DNA of 64,000 nt from Rhodohalobacter mucosus (GTDB lineage: Bacteria; Bacteroidota; Rhodothermia; Balneolales; Balneolaceae), in the NCBI RefSeq assembly GCF_003150675.1, contig NZ_QGGB01000002.1:124001-188000 (forward strand). The letters are read 5' to 3'. Below the pieces are notes generated by a model. It ran no database searches, was not told the DNA's origin, and worked only from the letters and a program-made list of their open reading frames with translations. A program made the position numbers and the translations under genes. How positions within the stretch are numbered: the stretch's first letter is position 1; every line of letters begins with the position of its first letter. This document shows, piece after piece, positions 1 to 10,000 of this stretch.

Positions 1-1
1 G

Positions 2-112
2 ATCTGTGTCGTCATCGCAGGAATCTTTGGCGCTGCAACCGTGAATCGCAGAATTTTCTGGGTTCAGGCCGCACCTGCACTGATCGCGTTCGCAGTCATA
101 TACTATTCCTGA
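2..112 (+). CDS. C-terminal fragment of a membrane protein (cut by window start)
   Basis: A frame open from the window edge encodes 36 residues and stops at TGA 110-112. The visible tail has two hydrophobic stretches split by a short basic turn (VNRR), as in the last two helices of an integral membrane protein. Family is not recognisable. It is convergent with the Ada-like gene and overlaps its stop by about 10 bp. Whether this is truly coding cannot be settled without upstream sequence. Confidence 0.45.
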   Translation: MCVVIAGIFGAATVNRRIFWVQAAPALIAFAVIYYS

Positions 113-957
113 TCATCGGTACAATTCCGGGCCTGTTCAAATCCGATCATGGCGGTTTTTCTGGCTCTCCCCCAATGATACTGCCCGAAAACTCCTGTCG
201 AACGTATTACCCTGTGGCACGGTATCATACAGGCCACAGGGTTCTTGCCTATAGCGGACCCGGCCGCCCTCGAAGCTGACGGTTTTCCAACAGCTTTTGC
301 AATATCGGAATAGGTGGCCAGTGAGCCAGCCGGAATTTGAAGAAGTGCTCGCCAGATATTTAACTGGAATGGAGTTCCCTTCACATGCAGGATGACTGGC
401 TCTGATAATTCTGCGCCGGAGGCCTCATAATTTAAAACCTGTGCAGCTTTTCTATGGAAGTTCGTCTCCTTTGCACTCAGTTGCGCATTCGGAAACCGAT
501 CACGAATCAGGGGTTCCGGATCTAACTCTTCAAATGCATTCTCAAATACCAGCTGGGAAATGCCTCGATCGGTGGAGCCGATCATCACGCGGCCAAACGG
601 GGATTCCTGCACACTGTAGCAAATATTGAGTCCTGCTCCTCCGTTCCGGTACTCCCCGGGCGTCATCCCTTCAATTTTTACAAAGTGGTCATAAAGCCGG
701 GAAGTTGATGAAAATCCCACCTCATCGGCTGCCTGCTCAAGAGTGATACCCTTGTGCAGCACGTTTTTTGCGTGCTCAATCGTGATCAGCTGTAAAAATT
801 TCTTCGGGCTTACTCCGGCCCATTCTGAAAATAGTCTGTGAAAGTGGTAGGGACTCAGGTTTATGTGACGGGATATTTCTTCAAGATCAGGCTGTTTCTT
901 ATAGTGATTTGAAATGTAGCCAATGGCTTTCTCAATGCGTGCGTAGTTCCGGTCCAT
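103..957 (-). CDS. AraC-type regulator fused to O6-methylguanine-DNA methyltransferase (Ada-like)
   Basis: This 284-residue protein joins an AraC-type double helix-turn-helix (about residues 8-104) to an MGMT/Ogt alkyltransferase domain (about 110-280). The active site PCHRV is intact with the acceptor Cys at 247, so it should transfer alkyl groups irreversibly from O6-alkylguanine to itself. It lacks the N-terminal zinc/Cys phosphotriester-repair domain of E. coli Ada, so it is the AraC-plus-Ogt architecture common in Bacteroidota-like bacteria. How it senses damage is therefore unclear: possibly DNA binding by the AraC part only localises the repair domain, or it still activates transcription. 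It stands alone, transcribed away from the epimerase gene. Family assignment is firm; regulatory role is inferred. Confidence 0.93.
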   Translation of the reverse strand: MDRNYARIEKAIGYISNHYKKQPDLEEISRHINLSPYHFHRLFSEWAGVSPKKFLQLITIEHAKNVLHKGITLEQAADEVGFSSTSRLYDHFVKIEGMTPGEYRNGGAGLNICYSVQESPFGRVMIGSTDRGISQLVFENAFEELDPEPLIRDRFPNAQLSAKETNFHRKAAQVLNYEASGAELSEPVILHVKGTPFQLNIWRALLQIPAGSLATYSDIAKAVGKPSASRAAGSAIGKNPVACMIPCHRVIRSTGVFGQYHWGRARKTAMIGFEQARNCTDDQE

Positions 958-1115
958 GTTTCAAAGTTAACAACCGGGAGTGCCATGCAAAACCCGGTTC
1001 TTGCTTTTATTCGCATTTGTGATCTTCTTTTTACCTATTCAATTCATCTTTTCAGGTTATCTTAGGGATACCTGAAAAGTGAAATAACAAAAACAACACC
1101 CTTATCCTTGTAACC

Positions 1116-1520
1116 ATGCACATTGACCATATCGGCATTGCCGTCCGAGATCTTGAAAGCGCAATTCAAACGTATGAAAAAATCCTGAATACAAGCTGCT
1201 TCAAGCGCGAAGTGGTTGAGAGTGAGAAAGTGGATACAGCTTTTCTGCAAACCGGTGAATCAAAAGTGGAACTGCTCGGCGGTACATCGCCCGATTCGGT
1301 GATCAACAGCTACATTGAAAGACGCGGCGAGGGCATTCACCATGTCGCTTTTGAAGTAACGGACATTGAAAAGGAGATGAAGCGTCTTAAGGATGAAGGA
1401 TTCAGGCTGCTGAATGAAACTCCAAAAAAAGGAGCCGACAATAAACTGGTGGCTTTTCTTCACCCCAAAGGACAACATGGTGTTCTCGTAGAGCTCTGTC
1501 AGAGCATGGATACGGAATGA
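1116..1520 (+). CDS. mce: methylmalonyl-CoA epimerase
   Basis: This 134-residue glyoxalase/VOC-fold protein matches the size and sequence of methylmalonyl-CoA epimerases. It interconverts (2R)- and (2S)-methylmalonyl-CoA in the propionyl-CoA/succinyl-CoA pathway in the cytosol. The HIDHIGIAV start supplies His5, GIHHVAF supplies His75/76, and the C-terminal GVLVEL supplies Glu126, consistent with the metal ligands and acid/base residues of the family. The mutase and carboxylase partners are not in this window. A second downstream gene for a small membrane protein lies 134 bp on, with a heptamer word array between, so co-transcription is uncertain. Confidence 0.93.
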   Translation: MHIDHIGIAVRDLESAIQTYEKILNTSCFKREVVESEKVDTAFLQTGESKVELLGGTSPDSVINSYIERRGEGIHHVAFEVTDIEKEMKRLKDEGFRLLNETPKKGADNKLVAFLHPKGQHGVLVELCQSMDTE

Positions 1521-1558
1521 CATAATTCGTGAAAAATAAGACATGGTATGTCTGGAAT

Positions 1559-1593
1559 CTCAGTACTAACTACTCGATACTAATACTGTATCC
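1559..1593. repeat. short heptamer word array
   Basis: Five degenerate 7-bp words related to ctcgata lie 38 bp after the mce stop (ctcagta, ctaacta, ctcgata, ctaatac, then tgtatcc). The same word in reverse (gagtatt) recurs after the NUDIX gene at 36269. One of many intergenic short-word arrays in this window. Confidence 0.6.
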
Positions 1594-1653
1594 TTTCCCC
1601 GAACCGCCTTACCTTGTTCCCTTTACATCCGATTCAGATAACCCCTATTTTTT

Positions 1654-2088
1654 ATGCAGGACGGAGCTCGTTTTTTTGCCTATGCCACGTGGGCGCTGAT
1701 GGTATCACTGGCAATCATCATTTTTACACACAGCTTTCTGGACATGGTGAGCCGTCCGGGCTGGCTGGGTACCGTTGTACTGCTGGCGTTCGGATTCATC
1801 TATCTCAACCTCACCTATGCTGCCGTAAAGCGTTTTATCCGGAAAGTTCCGGCCCCGACACAAGCCCACCTCTTTCTTGCGTTTCTGATCTATTTGCCTC
1901 CATTTATCTGGATCTATGCATCAGCGGATGTGATAACCACCACCGAGATACTGATCTTCCTGGTCCTGGCAATAGCCTGCGGAATGGGAGCCTGGCACGG
2001 GAACAAGGCCGGTATCAAGGCACGTTATGAGTACGTACAGTCACTGAAGGAGAGCCGGAATCGTGAATCCTCCAACAACGGTACCTAA
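1654..2088 (+). CDS. small four-helix membrane protein, unknown function
   Basis: The 144-residue product has four hydrophobic segments (about residues 8-26, 38-57, 70-90 and 96-116) and a charged, hydrophilic C-terminal tail. I do not recognise the family. The overlapping longer reading frame from 1614 is rich in Cys, Pro and His and lacks membrane periodicity, so it was judged a shadow. The gene lies between mce (same strand) and the convergent alanine symporter, with a 42-bp gap before the latter's stop. Confidence 0.6.
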   Translation: MQDGARFFAYATWALMVSLAIIIFTHSFLDMVSRPGWLGTVVLLAFGFIYLNLTYAAVKRFIRKVPAPTQAHLFLAFLIYLPPFIWIYASADVITTTEILIFLVLAIACGMGAWHGNKAGIKARYEYVQSLKESRNRESSNNGT

Positions 2089-2130
2089 GTCCCGGATGGT
2101 TCGCAATTGGGACTGTGTCTGCATTGACCG

Positions 2131-3540
2131 TCAGATCTGGTCGAACTCACCTTTCTTTTTCCTTTCAAAATAGTCGCGTGTGGCTTCCATTACCCTCGGT
2201 GCCAGAAGGAGCGTCGATATCACCGTGGGAATTGCCATCATCGCAAACATGCCGTCCACAAGGTTCACGACCATATCGATCGTCGTAATAGAACCGATAA
2301 AGATGGAAAAGATGTAGAAGTAATTGTAGTAATGCGCGCGGTTTGCCCCTGCCAGAAAGTTGAGGCACTTGGAGCCATAGTAGGAGTAGGTAAACATGGT
2401 TGTAACACTGAATATGAACACGCAGATCAGCAACAGATAGAGCCCTATGGCAGGAATACCTGTCTGAAAGGCCGTTGCCGTCATGGTAATGCCGTCTACG
2501 GATGAGTCTGTCCATGCACCGGTCATAAGCAGGGCCATGGCCGTCATGCTGCACACCAGCAGGGTATCGATTGCCGGTTCAAGCATTCCAACCAATCCTT
2601 CCCGAACCGGCTCCCGGGTTTTTGCGGCACCGTGGGCCATGGCTTCCGTGCCGATACCCGCTTCGTTTGAAAATGCACCCCTTCGAATGCCCTGCGAAAT
2701 CATAAATCCAAGCGCGCCGCCGAAAGCAGCCTCGCCGCTTGCATACTCCCCTTTAAATGCATCGCTGACAATCAGCCAGAAGTACTGGGGCAGATCACTG
2801 ATATTGTTGATAATGATATAAACGACCGTCAGAATATAGACGGCAACCATAAGGGGAACCAGCCTTGACGCCACATTTCCAATACGCTTGATGCCGCCGA
2901 AAATAACCAGAGAAACAAGGCCCACCAGGAGAAGCCCGACAATGATATCTGACAACCTGAAACCGGTTTCCGTCATGGCCGTGTCTGCAAGAAGCATAAC
3001 ATCGTAGCCCAGCCAGCCGTTTTCAGCAAGTACGGTATCGCGGATAATCTGTGTAAGCTGATTCGACTGGAACATGGGGGTACAACCGATCAGTCCTGCC
3101 AGGCTGAAAAACATGGCAAGCGGTTTCCATTTCGGACCCAACCCCTCAACGATGTAGTACATCGGTCCGCCCTGAATCTTGCCGCTCGAATCCTTGCCCC
3201 GGTACATGATAGATAGTGTACAGGTAAAATACTTGGTGGCCATTCCTACCAGCGCCGTGATCCACATCCAGAAAATGGCTCCCGGGCCGCCAACTCCGAG
3301 GGCAATTGCAACTCCGCTGATGTTACCCATTCCAACCGTAGCAGCAAGGGTGCTGGAGAGCGCCTGAAAATGGTTAATATCACCCGGAGCGGTTGGGTCC
3401 TCATACTTTCCGGAGAGCACTTCGATGCCGTGCCTGAAATTGCGGTACGGCATAAAACGTGAAAAGATGAGAAAAATAACACCCCCTCCCACGAGGAGTA
3501 CCAGCATGGGAGTTCCCCATGCGTAGTTGGCGAATGTCAC
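2131..3540 (-). CDS. alanine/glycine:cation symporter (AGCS family)
   Basis: The product is a 469-residue polytopic inner-membrane transporter of the AGCS (AlsT/DagA) family that couples sodium or proton entry to uptake of alanine or glycine. The family signature GGPMYYIVEGLG is present near residue 125, and ten or more hydrophobic segments follow. The start is uncertain: the first usable codon is GTG at 3540, yet the frame continues upstream with residues resembling the family N-terminus (ETLEQIFVTFANYAWG). Initiation may be at an upstream non-ATG codon. Substrate preference cannot be read from sequence. Confidence 0.92.
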   Translation of the reverse strand: MTFANYAWGTPMLVLLVGGGVIFLIFSRFMPYRNFRHGIEVLSGKYEDPTAPGDINHFQALSSTLAATVGMGNISGVAIALGVGGPGAIFWMWITALVGMATKYFTCTLSIMYRGKDSSGKIQGGPMYYIVEGLGPKWKPLAMFFSLAGLIGCTPMFQSNQLTQIIRDTVLAENGWLGYDVMLLADTAMTETGFRLSDIIVGLLLVGLVSLVIFGGIKRIGNVASRLVPLMVAVYILTVVYIIINNISDLPQYFWLIVSDAFKGEYASGEAAFGGALGFMISQGIRRGAFSNEAGIGTEAMAHGAAKTREPVREGLVGMLEPAIDTLLVCSMTAMALLMTGAWTDSSVDGITMTATAFQTGIPAIGLYLLLICVFIFSVTTMFTYSYYGSKCLNFLAGANRAHYYNYFYIFSIFIGSITTIDMVVNLVDGMFAMMAIPTVISTLLLAPRVMEATRDYFERKKKGEFDQI

Positions 3541-3653
3541 AAAAATCTGTTCGAGCGTTTCCAGAGCTTGTAAAGCTTGAATTCAGGTGTAAGAAATGAA
3601 GATTAAAGAAATTGAATCGTGGGCATTAATACAAATGAATCAGGCTGAAACTC

Positions 3654-4124
3654 TCAGGCTCTGTCTCTGGTATAGAAAATATAATCCGATGCGGGTGGTT
3701 CTATGCCTGATTTTCTCAGCAGTAAAGAGATCTGCGCTCGGTGATGCTGTCCATGAATGATGAGATGATGGCATATTTGCCAGAGGGGATTTTGATATTC
3801 CACACCTTTTGAGTTAGTGTAATAAATCACCGTTTCCAGGTTAACCTCGTGATCACCGATTAGGTTCAGCCATTTCACCTGTATTTTTCGGGCTTTGGAT
3901 GAGATTTCATCCGGCTGATATTCTTGCCAGATATCCGTTGCTTCAATTTCAAGATCGATAACCCGGTTGTACCAAATCTTCTGGGCATTTATGATGTGTG
4001 ACAGAAAAGCCACACATGCCGATCGCTGTTCAAAATCCTCTTCTGCTATCAGTTTCTCTGCCAGCTTCCGGTTGCACCAGAGGTCGAATTGAAAAAGATG
4101 CTGAATTTTTTGCCTGTCATCCAT
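3654..4124 (-). CDS. DinB-like four-helix metalloprotein
   Basis: A 156-residue protein of the DinB/YfiT superfamily. The characteristic histidine triad is visible: His43 in FLSHIINA, and His124 and His128 in the later HGQHHR helix, which in the family bind a divalent metal. Members include thiol transferases and damage-induced proteins of unknown substrate, so only the fold is assigned. The gene starts 18 bp after the marC-like stop on the same strand, suggesting a two-gene transcript. Confidence 0.85.
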   Translation of the reverse strand: MDDRQKIQHLFQFDLWCNRKLAEKLIAEEDFEQRSACVAFLSHIINAQKIWYNRVIDLEIEATDIWQEYQPDEISSKARKIQVKWLNLIGDHEVNLETVIYYTNSKGVEYQNPLWQICHHLIIHGQHHRAQISLLLRKSGIEPPASDYIFYTRDRA

Positions 4125-4142
4125 CTGGTTACACGGGTTGAA

Positions 4143-4850
4143 TTATCCGATTCCGAAATATCTTGAAATACCGCTTAGAATAAATTGCACACTGATAGCC
4201 AGTGCAATGAAACCCATCAGCCTTGTCATCACATTGAGGCCTGTCGGGCCAATGTACCTGGCAGAAATCGGTGCCAGCCGCAGCAATCCGTAGGAAACCA
4301 ACACCACAAGTACGATAGAAACCGCATTTATCAAGTAATCCATCATTCCATCAGCCTGCGTCGCAAAACCTATAACTACCGCAATACTGCCCGGACCCGA
4401 CAGGAGGGGAAGCGCCAGCGGACTGAATGAGATATCCTCTTTTTCCATTGCAGCAGCTTCGTCCTCATCGGTCAGCTTGCGTCCGCTCGTTTCGGGGTTC
4501 AGCATAGAGTATGCAGCTCTCATAATGATTAACCCTCCCGCTATCCGGATTCCAGAAAGGGAAATACCAAAAAAGCTGAGAATAAACGTACCTATCAGCA
4601 GAAACGTTATCAGCACGCCAAACATGTAGAGTGTGGCTTTTTTTGCGGTCTGGTTGCGTTCAGCATCCGAAAAACGGTCTGTGAGCGAAAGAAACAATGG
4701 CATGGCAGCCAGCGGGTTCACAACCGAAAAAAGTGAGGTGAAGCTTGCGAATAAAAGGGCCCCTACACCAATAATATAGGAGGTTTGCTCGGGTACTGTA
4801 TCGGTTGCAAATTCAAACATGGCACCAAAGATAGAGATGATTTTATCCAT
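4143..4850 (-). CDS. MarC/UPF0056 family integral membrane protein
   Basis: The 235-residue product has six hydrophobic segments and the MarC-family opening SLFSVVNPLAAMPLFLSLT. Despite the historical name, MarC proteins have no proven role in multiple antibiotic resistance, and no transported substrate is established. It leads a short transcript with the DinB-like gene. The N-terminus has an extra 30 or so residues before the first conserved helix, within the family range. Confidence 0.88.
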   Translation of the reverse strand: MDKIISIFGAMFEFATDTVPEQTSYIIGVGALLFASFTSLFSVVNPLAAMPLFLSLTDRFSDAERNQTAKKATLYMFGVLITFLLIGTFILSFFGISLSGIRIAGGLIIMRAAYSMLNPETSGRKLTDEDEAAAMEKEDISFSPLALPLLSGPGSIAVVIGFATQADGMMDYLINAVSIVLVVLVSYGLLRLAPISARYIGPTGLNVMTRLMGFIALAISVQFILSGISRYFGIG

Positions 4851-4951
4851 TTTGAATTGATTCTTTTACGCAACATGAAATCGTGATGATTTACTGAAAT
4901 CTTGTTACCTTTTATACCGCACTTTTTTAAAAATCTGCTTACATACCCCAC

Positions 4952-5407
4952 ATGGATAAAGTGAATATTCTTAGTCGAGTCGACATTATCATAAACGGTA
5001 CAGGAACCCGAGACGAAAAGCTTCAGGCTATCTGTCAGCTGCTCGATTCCAGTGTTAACGTTTTTGACTGGACCGGGTTCTATCTTGATGATCCCGATGA
5101 AGAAAAAATGCTCTATCTCGGCCCCTACGTAGGGGAAGCAACGGACCATACCCGCATTCCGTACGGCACCGGCATTTGCGGTCAGGCGGCAGATACGCTG
5201 GATACCTTTGTGGTGCAGGATGTAGCACAGGCCGACAATTATCTGGCTTGCAGCATACACGTCAAATCAGAAATCGTGGTACCCATCATGAAAGATGGCA
5301 GGTTTTACGGAGAACTTGACATTGACTCCCACACAAAAGATGCATTTACTCCCGAAATCAGAGAGCTCTGTGAATCCGTCTGCAATAAGGTGGCCCGCCT
5401 TTTTTAA
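4952..5407 (+). CDS. msrC: GAF-domain protein, probable free methionine-(R)-sulfoxide reductase
   Basis: A single 151-residue GAF domain with the fRMsr pattern: GTGICGQAA with Cys76, LACS with Cys100, then SEIVVPI and the GELDID segment. Free Met-R-O reductases use cysteines at these two positions, the second catalytic, to reduce free methionine-(R)-sulfoxide with thioredoxin. The protein is cytosolic and of normal family length. It is transcribed divergently from the marC-like gene. Enzyme identity follows from the cysteine pattern; the gene symbol is by homology only. Confidence 0.8.
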   Translation: MDKVNILSRVDIIINGTGTRDEKLQAICQLLDSSVNVFDWTGFYLDDPDEEKMLYLGPYVGEATDHTRIPYGTGICGQAADTLDTFVVQDVAQADNYLACSIHVKSEIVVPIMKDGRFYGELDIDSHTKDAFTPEIRELCESVCNKVARLF

Positions 5408-5709
5408 ACTTTTTACATGTAAATCCGCCCCATCCCCTCTTTTTTTTCATTAAGCGACAACGATTTGCGGAAACATGGAGTTGTATTCCATATTTCAAAC
5501 GATTGACGATTTCATACGTCTGAATAGTATAGCGTCCGTAAATGATGCAGTTGACAGGCACCAAATCTGATCCTTTGTAATAATTCTTAAAATCAACGGG
5601 CTGTTATGTCATTTTTTGTATCAGCCAACTTCATAACAGTCTATAGTCCGTACATTTGTAATCTGTTACTGAAAGCAGAACAGAAATTTAAACCTAAACA
5701 GACCGACTC
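5408..5709. other. 302-bp spacer before the efflux operon
   Basis: No coding region, hairpin terminator or repeat word array was recognised. The last 60 bp, AT-rich with TACATTTG at 5651-5658 (a match to the Bacteroidota -7 element TAnnTTTG), may hold the promoter of the efflux operon, but no convincing -33 element sits at the expected distance. Confidence 0.4.
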
Positions 5710-7068
5710 TTGAAACAATTAATTTTACTACCCGGAGCCCTTCTTTTACTCTTTGCCCTAAGTTCCTGCGGGTCGGATTCTTCCGAGTCGGGACCCCAAT
5801 TTCAGAGAGGGGGCAACTTCGGAAATCAACAGGCCACGAGTGTTGAAGTGGTTCCTGTTCAGACCGAAACCATATCCGAACAGATTCGCGCATTCGGCAC
5901 CATACGTGCTCAAGATGTTGTATCCATTACGCCCCAGGTGTCGAACAGAGTGGTTAGAATTCTGGCCGATCTCGGCGATAACGTTTCAAGTGGTCAGGTT
6001 CTCGCTGAAATTTATGATGTTCCCTATCGCGATGCAGTTGAACAAGCTGAAGCACAAATACGACAGGCCAGGGTTAACCTGGAAAGAGACAGCACCCAGT
6101 TTGAACGCCAGCGTGAACTGTTTGAGCGGGATCTCATCAGCCGGGCTGAATATGACAACGTACGTTCAACTTACCTGAGCAGCCGGGCTCAATACGAATC
6201 GGCCCTTGCAGCCCTTACACAAAGCCAGGAAAATCTTGAAAATACGAAGGTAAAGTCTCCTGTAAACGGTGTGATACTAAGCCGTTCCATTGCGGAGGGG
6301 GACATTGCCGGTACCGGGCAGTCCATCTATGAAATTGCCAACCTGAGCGGTTTTGAAACCCGTGTCTATCTTCCAATGCAGGACTGGGAAAACGTGCAGG
6401 CCGGCCAGCAGGTATCTCTCTCGCTTTCCAGCCGCTCATCAGAAATAGCAACAGGCGTAGTCTCCAGAATCAGCCCGCAGCTGGACCCAACCACAGGACT
6501 CGGAGAAGTTGTGGTAACCATCACCAACACCTCAACATCCATTTATCAGGGTGCACTGGTTCAGTCGCGTATTAACCTGATAACCCGGCAAAATGCCGTG
6601 GTTATACCACGCTCGGCCATGGTCGAAAAAGTAGAAACCTATATCGCCCCGGAAACCGGCACCATTGAGCTGGAACGCACATACTCGGCATTTGTCAATC
6701 AAGGTGACAGCATTGCTGTTCAGCGCGATTTGGTTCTTGGCATACAACAGGGAGACAGAATTGAGATCCTTGACGGACTACGTCCGGGCGAAGGTCTGAT
6801 TGTAACGGGACAGGGCAACCTTCAGGATGAATCCAGAATACGTGTTGCGGGTGCCAATGCGCAGAGCGCACAGCGTATGGATACCGACACCTCGGATGAA
6901 AGTGCCGAAAACCGGCCCAATTTACAAAACATGACTCCTGAGGAGCGTCAGCAGTTTCGTGAGCGAATGCAGAATCTCTCGCCCGAAGAGCGTCAGAGAG
7001 TCAGACAGGAAATGCGGGAGAACGGCAGCAGGGCAGAGCGCCGGCAATCCGATAGCAGCAACCGGTAG
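5710..7068 (+). CDS. RND efflux periplasmic adaptor (membrane fusion) lipoprotein
   Basis: The 452-residue HlyD/AcrA-type adaptor begins with a lipoprotein signal peptide ending in LSSC (Cys20 lipidated). Lipoyl-like halves flank a coiled-coil hairpin (about residues 115-160, rich in QARVNLERD and QSQENLENT), then beta-barrel and membrane-proximal domains. The last 60 residues are an Arg/Glu/Gln-rich tail with repeated TPEER/SPEER units. It should link the inner-membrane pumps encoded just downstream to an outer-membrane channel, which is not encoded here. Translation starts at TTG; no in-frame ATG fits the signal peptide. The first pump starts 15 bp after the stop. Confidence 0.9.
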   Translation: MKQLILLPGALLLLFALSSCGSDSSESGPQFQRGGNFGNQQATSVEVVPVQTETISEQIRAFGTIRAQDVVSITPQVSNRVVRILADLGDNVSSGQVLAEIYDVPYRDAVEQAEAQIRQARVNLERDSTQFERQRELFERDLISRAEYDNVRSTYLSSRAQYESALAALTQSQENLENTKVKSPVNGVILSRSIAEGDIAGTGQSIYEIANLSGFETRVYLPMQDWENVQAGQQVSLSLSSRSSEIATGVVSRISPQLDPTTGLGEVVVTITNTSTSIYQGALVQSRINLITRQNAVVIPRSAMVEKVETYIAPETGTIELERTYSAFVNQGDSIAVQRDLVLGIQQGDRIEILDGLRPGEGLIVTGQGNLQDESRIRVAGANAQSAQRMDTDTSDESAENRPNLQNMTPEERQQFRERMQNLSPEERQRVRQEMRENGSRAERRQSDSSNR

Positions 7069-7083
7069 AAAGGAGAAAAATCT

Positions 7084-10000
7084 ATGAAAAACCTCCCTAA
7101 ATTAGCGGTAAACCGGCCTGTAACGTTTATGATGTTCAGCCTTATTCTGATCGGCTTCGGTCTGTACGGCTTGAACAACCTGCGTCTGAACCTCTATCCG
7201 GATGTCTCTTTCCCCACCATAACGGTATATACAACCTACGAAGGGGTGGCGCCAGAAGATATTGAAGCACTGATTACGCGTCAGATTGAGGAACAGGTGG
7301 GAAGCATTTCGGGAGTTCGGCGTGTTCGGTCACTCTCAAGTCAGGGTGCCTCTGTTGTGAAACTCAATTTTAATTGGGGTACAGATCTTTTCATTGCTGA
7401 AACTGAAGTACGGAAAAGGCTCGACATGATACGGCGCGGCCTGCCCGATGAGGTGGATCAGCCTATTGTTTTTTCATATGATCCGAACGATGAACCGGTA
7501 ATCGTTCTCACGCTCACATCCAATACACGCAGCCCGCGTGACCTGCGAACCATTGCCACCCGGCAGATTGAACAGCGGCTTGAGCGTCTTGAAGGTATTG
7601 CATCGGCTGAAACCGCCGGAGGATATGACAGGCAGATTAATGTTCGCATAAGCAATGCACAGATGCGCACATACAATCTGGATGTAAGCAGCATATCCAA
7701 TCGCCTGCGCCAGGAAAATGTTCAGGTTCCGGCTGGAGACCTCACAGAGGGTGAGACCGTATTCTCGCTCAGGACCATCGGTGATTTCAAGAATATTGAT
7801 CAGATTCGCAACAGTATTATTGCTGTAACCGACGAAGGCAATCCGGTTTATCTGCAGGATGTTGCACAGGTGGAAGACGGCATTGCGCAACCGATAGGCA
7901 ATGTGCGGGTGGAGAACCGAGATGGCGTGATTATCAATATTTACAAACAGAGCGACAGTAATGTGGTAACCGCGGCCGGAAATGTTGTAGCTGCCCTTGG
8001 TGATATCCGAACCATTCTACCGGGAGATGTTCAGCTTGAGATGCTCACCAATAAGGCGGACTTCATCAGCATGTCGATCAGCAACCTCATCCAGACCGGC
8101 TTTCAGGCCGTAATTCTGGTAGTTATTATGCTGCTGCTTTTCCTCAGAAGCGGACGAACCGCACTTATCGTGGCTATCACCATCCCAATCTCCATCATCG
8201 CCACCTTTAGCATCATGGACATATCGGAAGTGAGCCTCAATATCATCTCTCTTTCAGGTCTGACCCTTGCCGTGGGTATGGTGGTTGACAATGCCGTTGT
8301 GGTGCTCGAAAACATTTTTCGTTTCAGGGAAGATGGTGAAGACGGAAAACAATCGGCGGTGAAAGGTGCACAGGAAGTGTCAACACCTATTGTGGTGTCC
8401 ACACTCACTACGCTGGTAGTTTTTCTACCCATTCTGTTTGTGCCGGGTATTGCAGGAATTCTCTTCAGGGATCTGGCGCTTACTATCTCATTTGCGCTTA
8501 TTGTATCCGTGCTGATCGCCATTTCACTGATCCCGGTGCTGAGCTCAAGGCTCTTTGATGCCGAAATTTCTACCGCTGCACAAAAAGAGCCGGCACGTAA
8601 TATTCTCAATAAGCTTATGATCTGGCGCAGAAAATCCCTGCTGAACCGGATTTTATCCATACCTGTTCTGTTTCTCTACTTCCTTAGCTGGCCCCTTCTG
8701 AAGCTCTGGGGATTCATAGCACGGGCATCGAACACCCTCTTTTCAGAGAATGTCGGGCCCTGGCTGGGCAGAAAATTCGACAGCCTGGAAGAGCGGTATA
8801 AAGCCCTACTCGATCGCAGCCTGCAAAGGAGCGGAACGGTTGTAATCGGTGCCATTATTCTGCTGATAGGTTCTCTTCCTATCTATACCCTCCTTGGAGG
8901 TGAGTTTTTTCCTCAGGTTGATGAAAACTTTATCATCCTGGAAGTGCAGCGTGAGCCGGGCGTGAGCCTTCTTGAGCTGGAACGCACTATCGTGCAGGTT
9001 GAAGAAATAATTAATGAGGAGGTGCCCGAGCGACGCCTTGTGGTATCAGACTATGGTGACAAGATCGGTATTGAAGGTGCTGACAGTCCGGGCGGGAACC
9101 AGGGCAGGGTTCGTATCGAACTTGTTCCGGTTAACGAGCGTGATCGCGGGCAGATGGACATAACGGCCAGTCTCCTTGAACGGCTCGAAATTATACCGGG
9201 TGCCAACATTCGGGAAGTTCGCGAAGATCCGCTAAGCCCTGACGGAGATACAGGGCTGATTGTTCAGATTTTTGGGTTCGAACAAGACATGAAACAGGAA
9301 CTGGCTTTTAATGCCATGGAACGTTTGCGCGGAATCGATGGCATCGTAAACGTGTTCAGTTCTGCCGACCAGGGCCGGCCGGAGCTCAGGGTCGAAATGG
9401 ACAGGGAACGAATTGCGCGTGTGGGAATGAATACATCTCAGGTTGCCAATGCATTGAGCAATGCTGTTCAGGGAGATATTGCAACAACCTTTGTCGATCA
9501 GGGACTCGAGTTTGAAGTACTTGTAGAGGTAGATCCCATCGACCGCTCGCAATCCACCGATTTGAATGAGCTGCAGATTCGTACTCCATCCGGACAATGG
9601 ATGCCGCTAAAAAACCTTGCAAGCGTAGGGCGTTTTACGGGTCCCTCAAATATCCTGAGAGTAAATCAGGAGCGCATGGTTGAAGTGGAGGGCGATCTTG
9701 GCAATCTGGACCTGAGCACCGCTATTGAATATGCCCGGAACGAACTGGAGCAGATTCAGTGGCCCGACGGTTATCGCTATGAACTGGGCGGATCGGCTGA
9801 GGAACAGCAGCAATCTTTCTTTTATCTGCTGATCGCATTCCTGGTGGCTGCGATTCTCACCTATATGGTGATGGCATCTCAGTTCGAGAGTCTAGTAGAG
9901 CCATTCATCATCCTGTTTACGATTCCGCTTGCTCTTACGGGGGTGTTGCTGATGCTTTGGATGACGTTGACGCCAATAAGTGTAACAGCAATGGTTGGTC

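Noticed and set aside
1614-2030. 138-residue frame overlapping the small membrane protein
   Set aside because: Composition rich in Cys, Pro and His without hydrophobic periodicity; the other frame gives four clean membrane helices.
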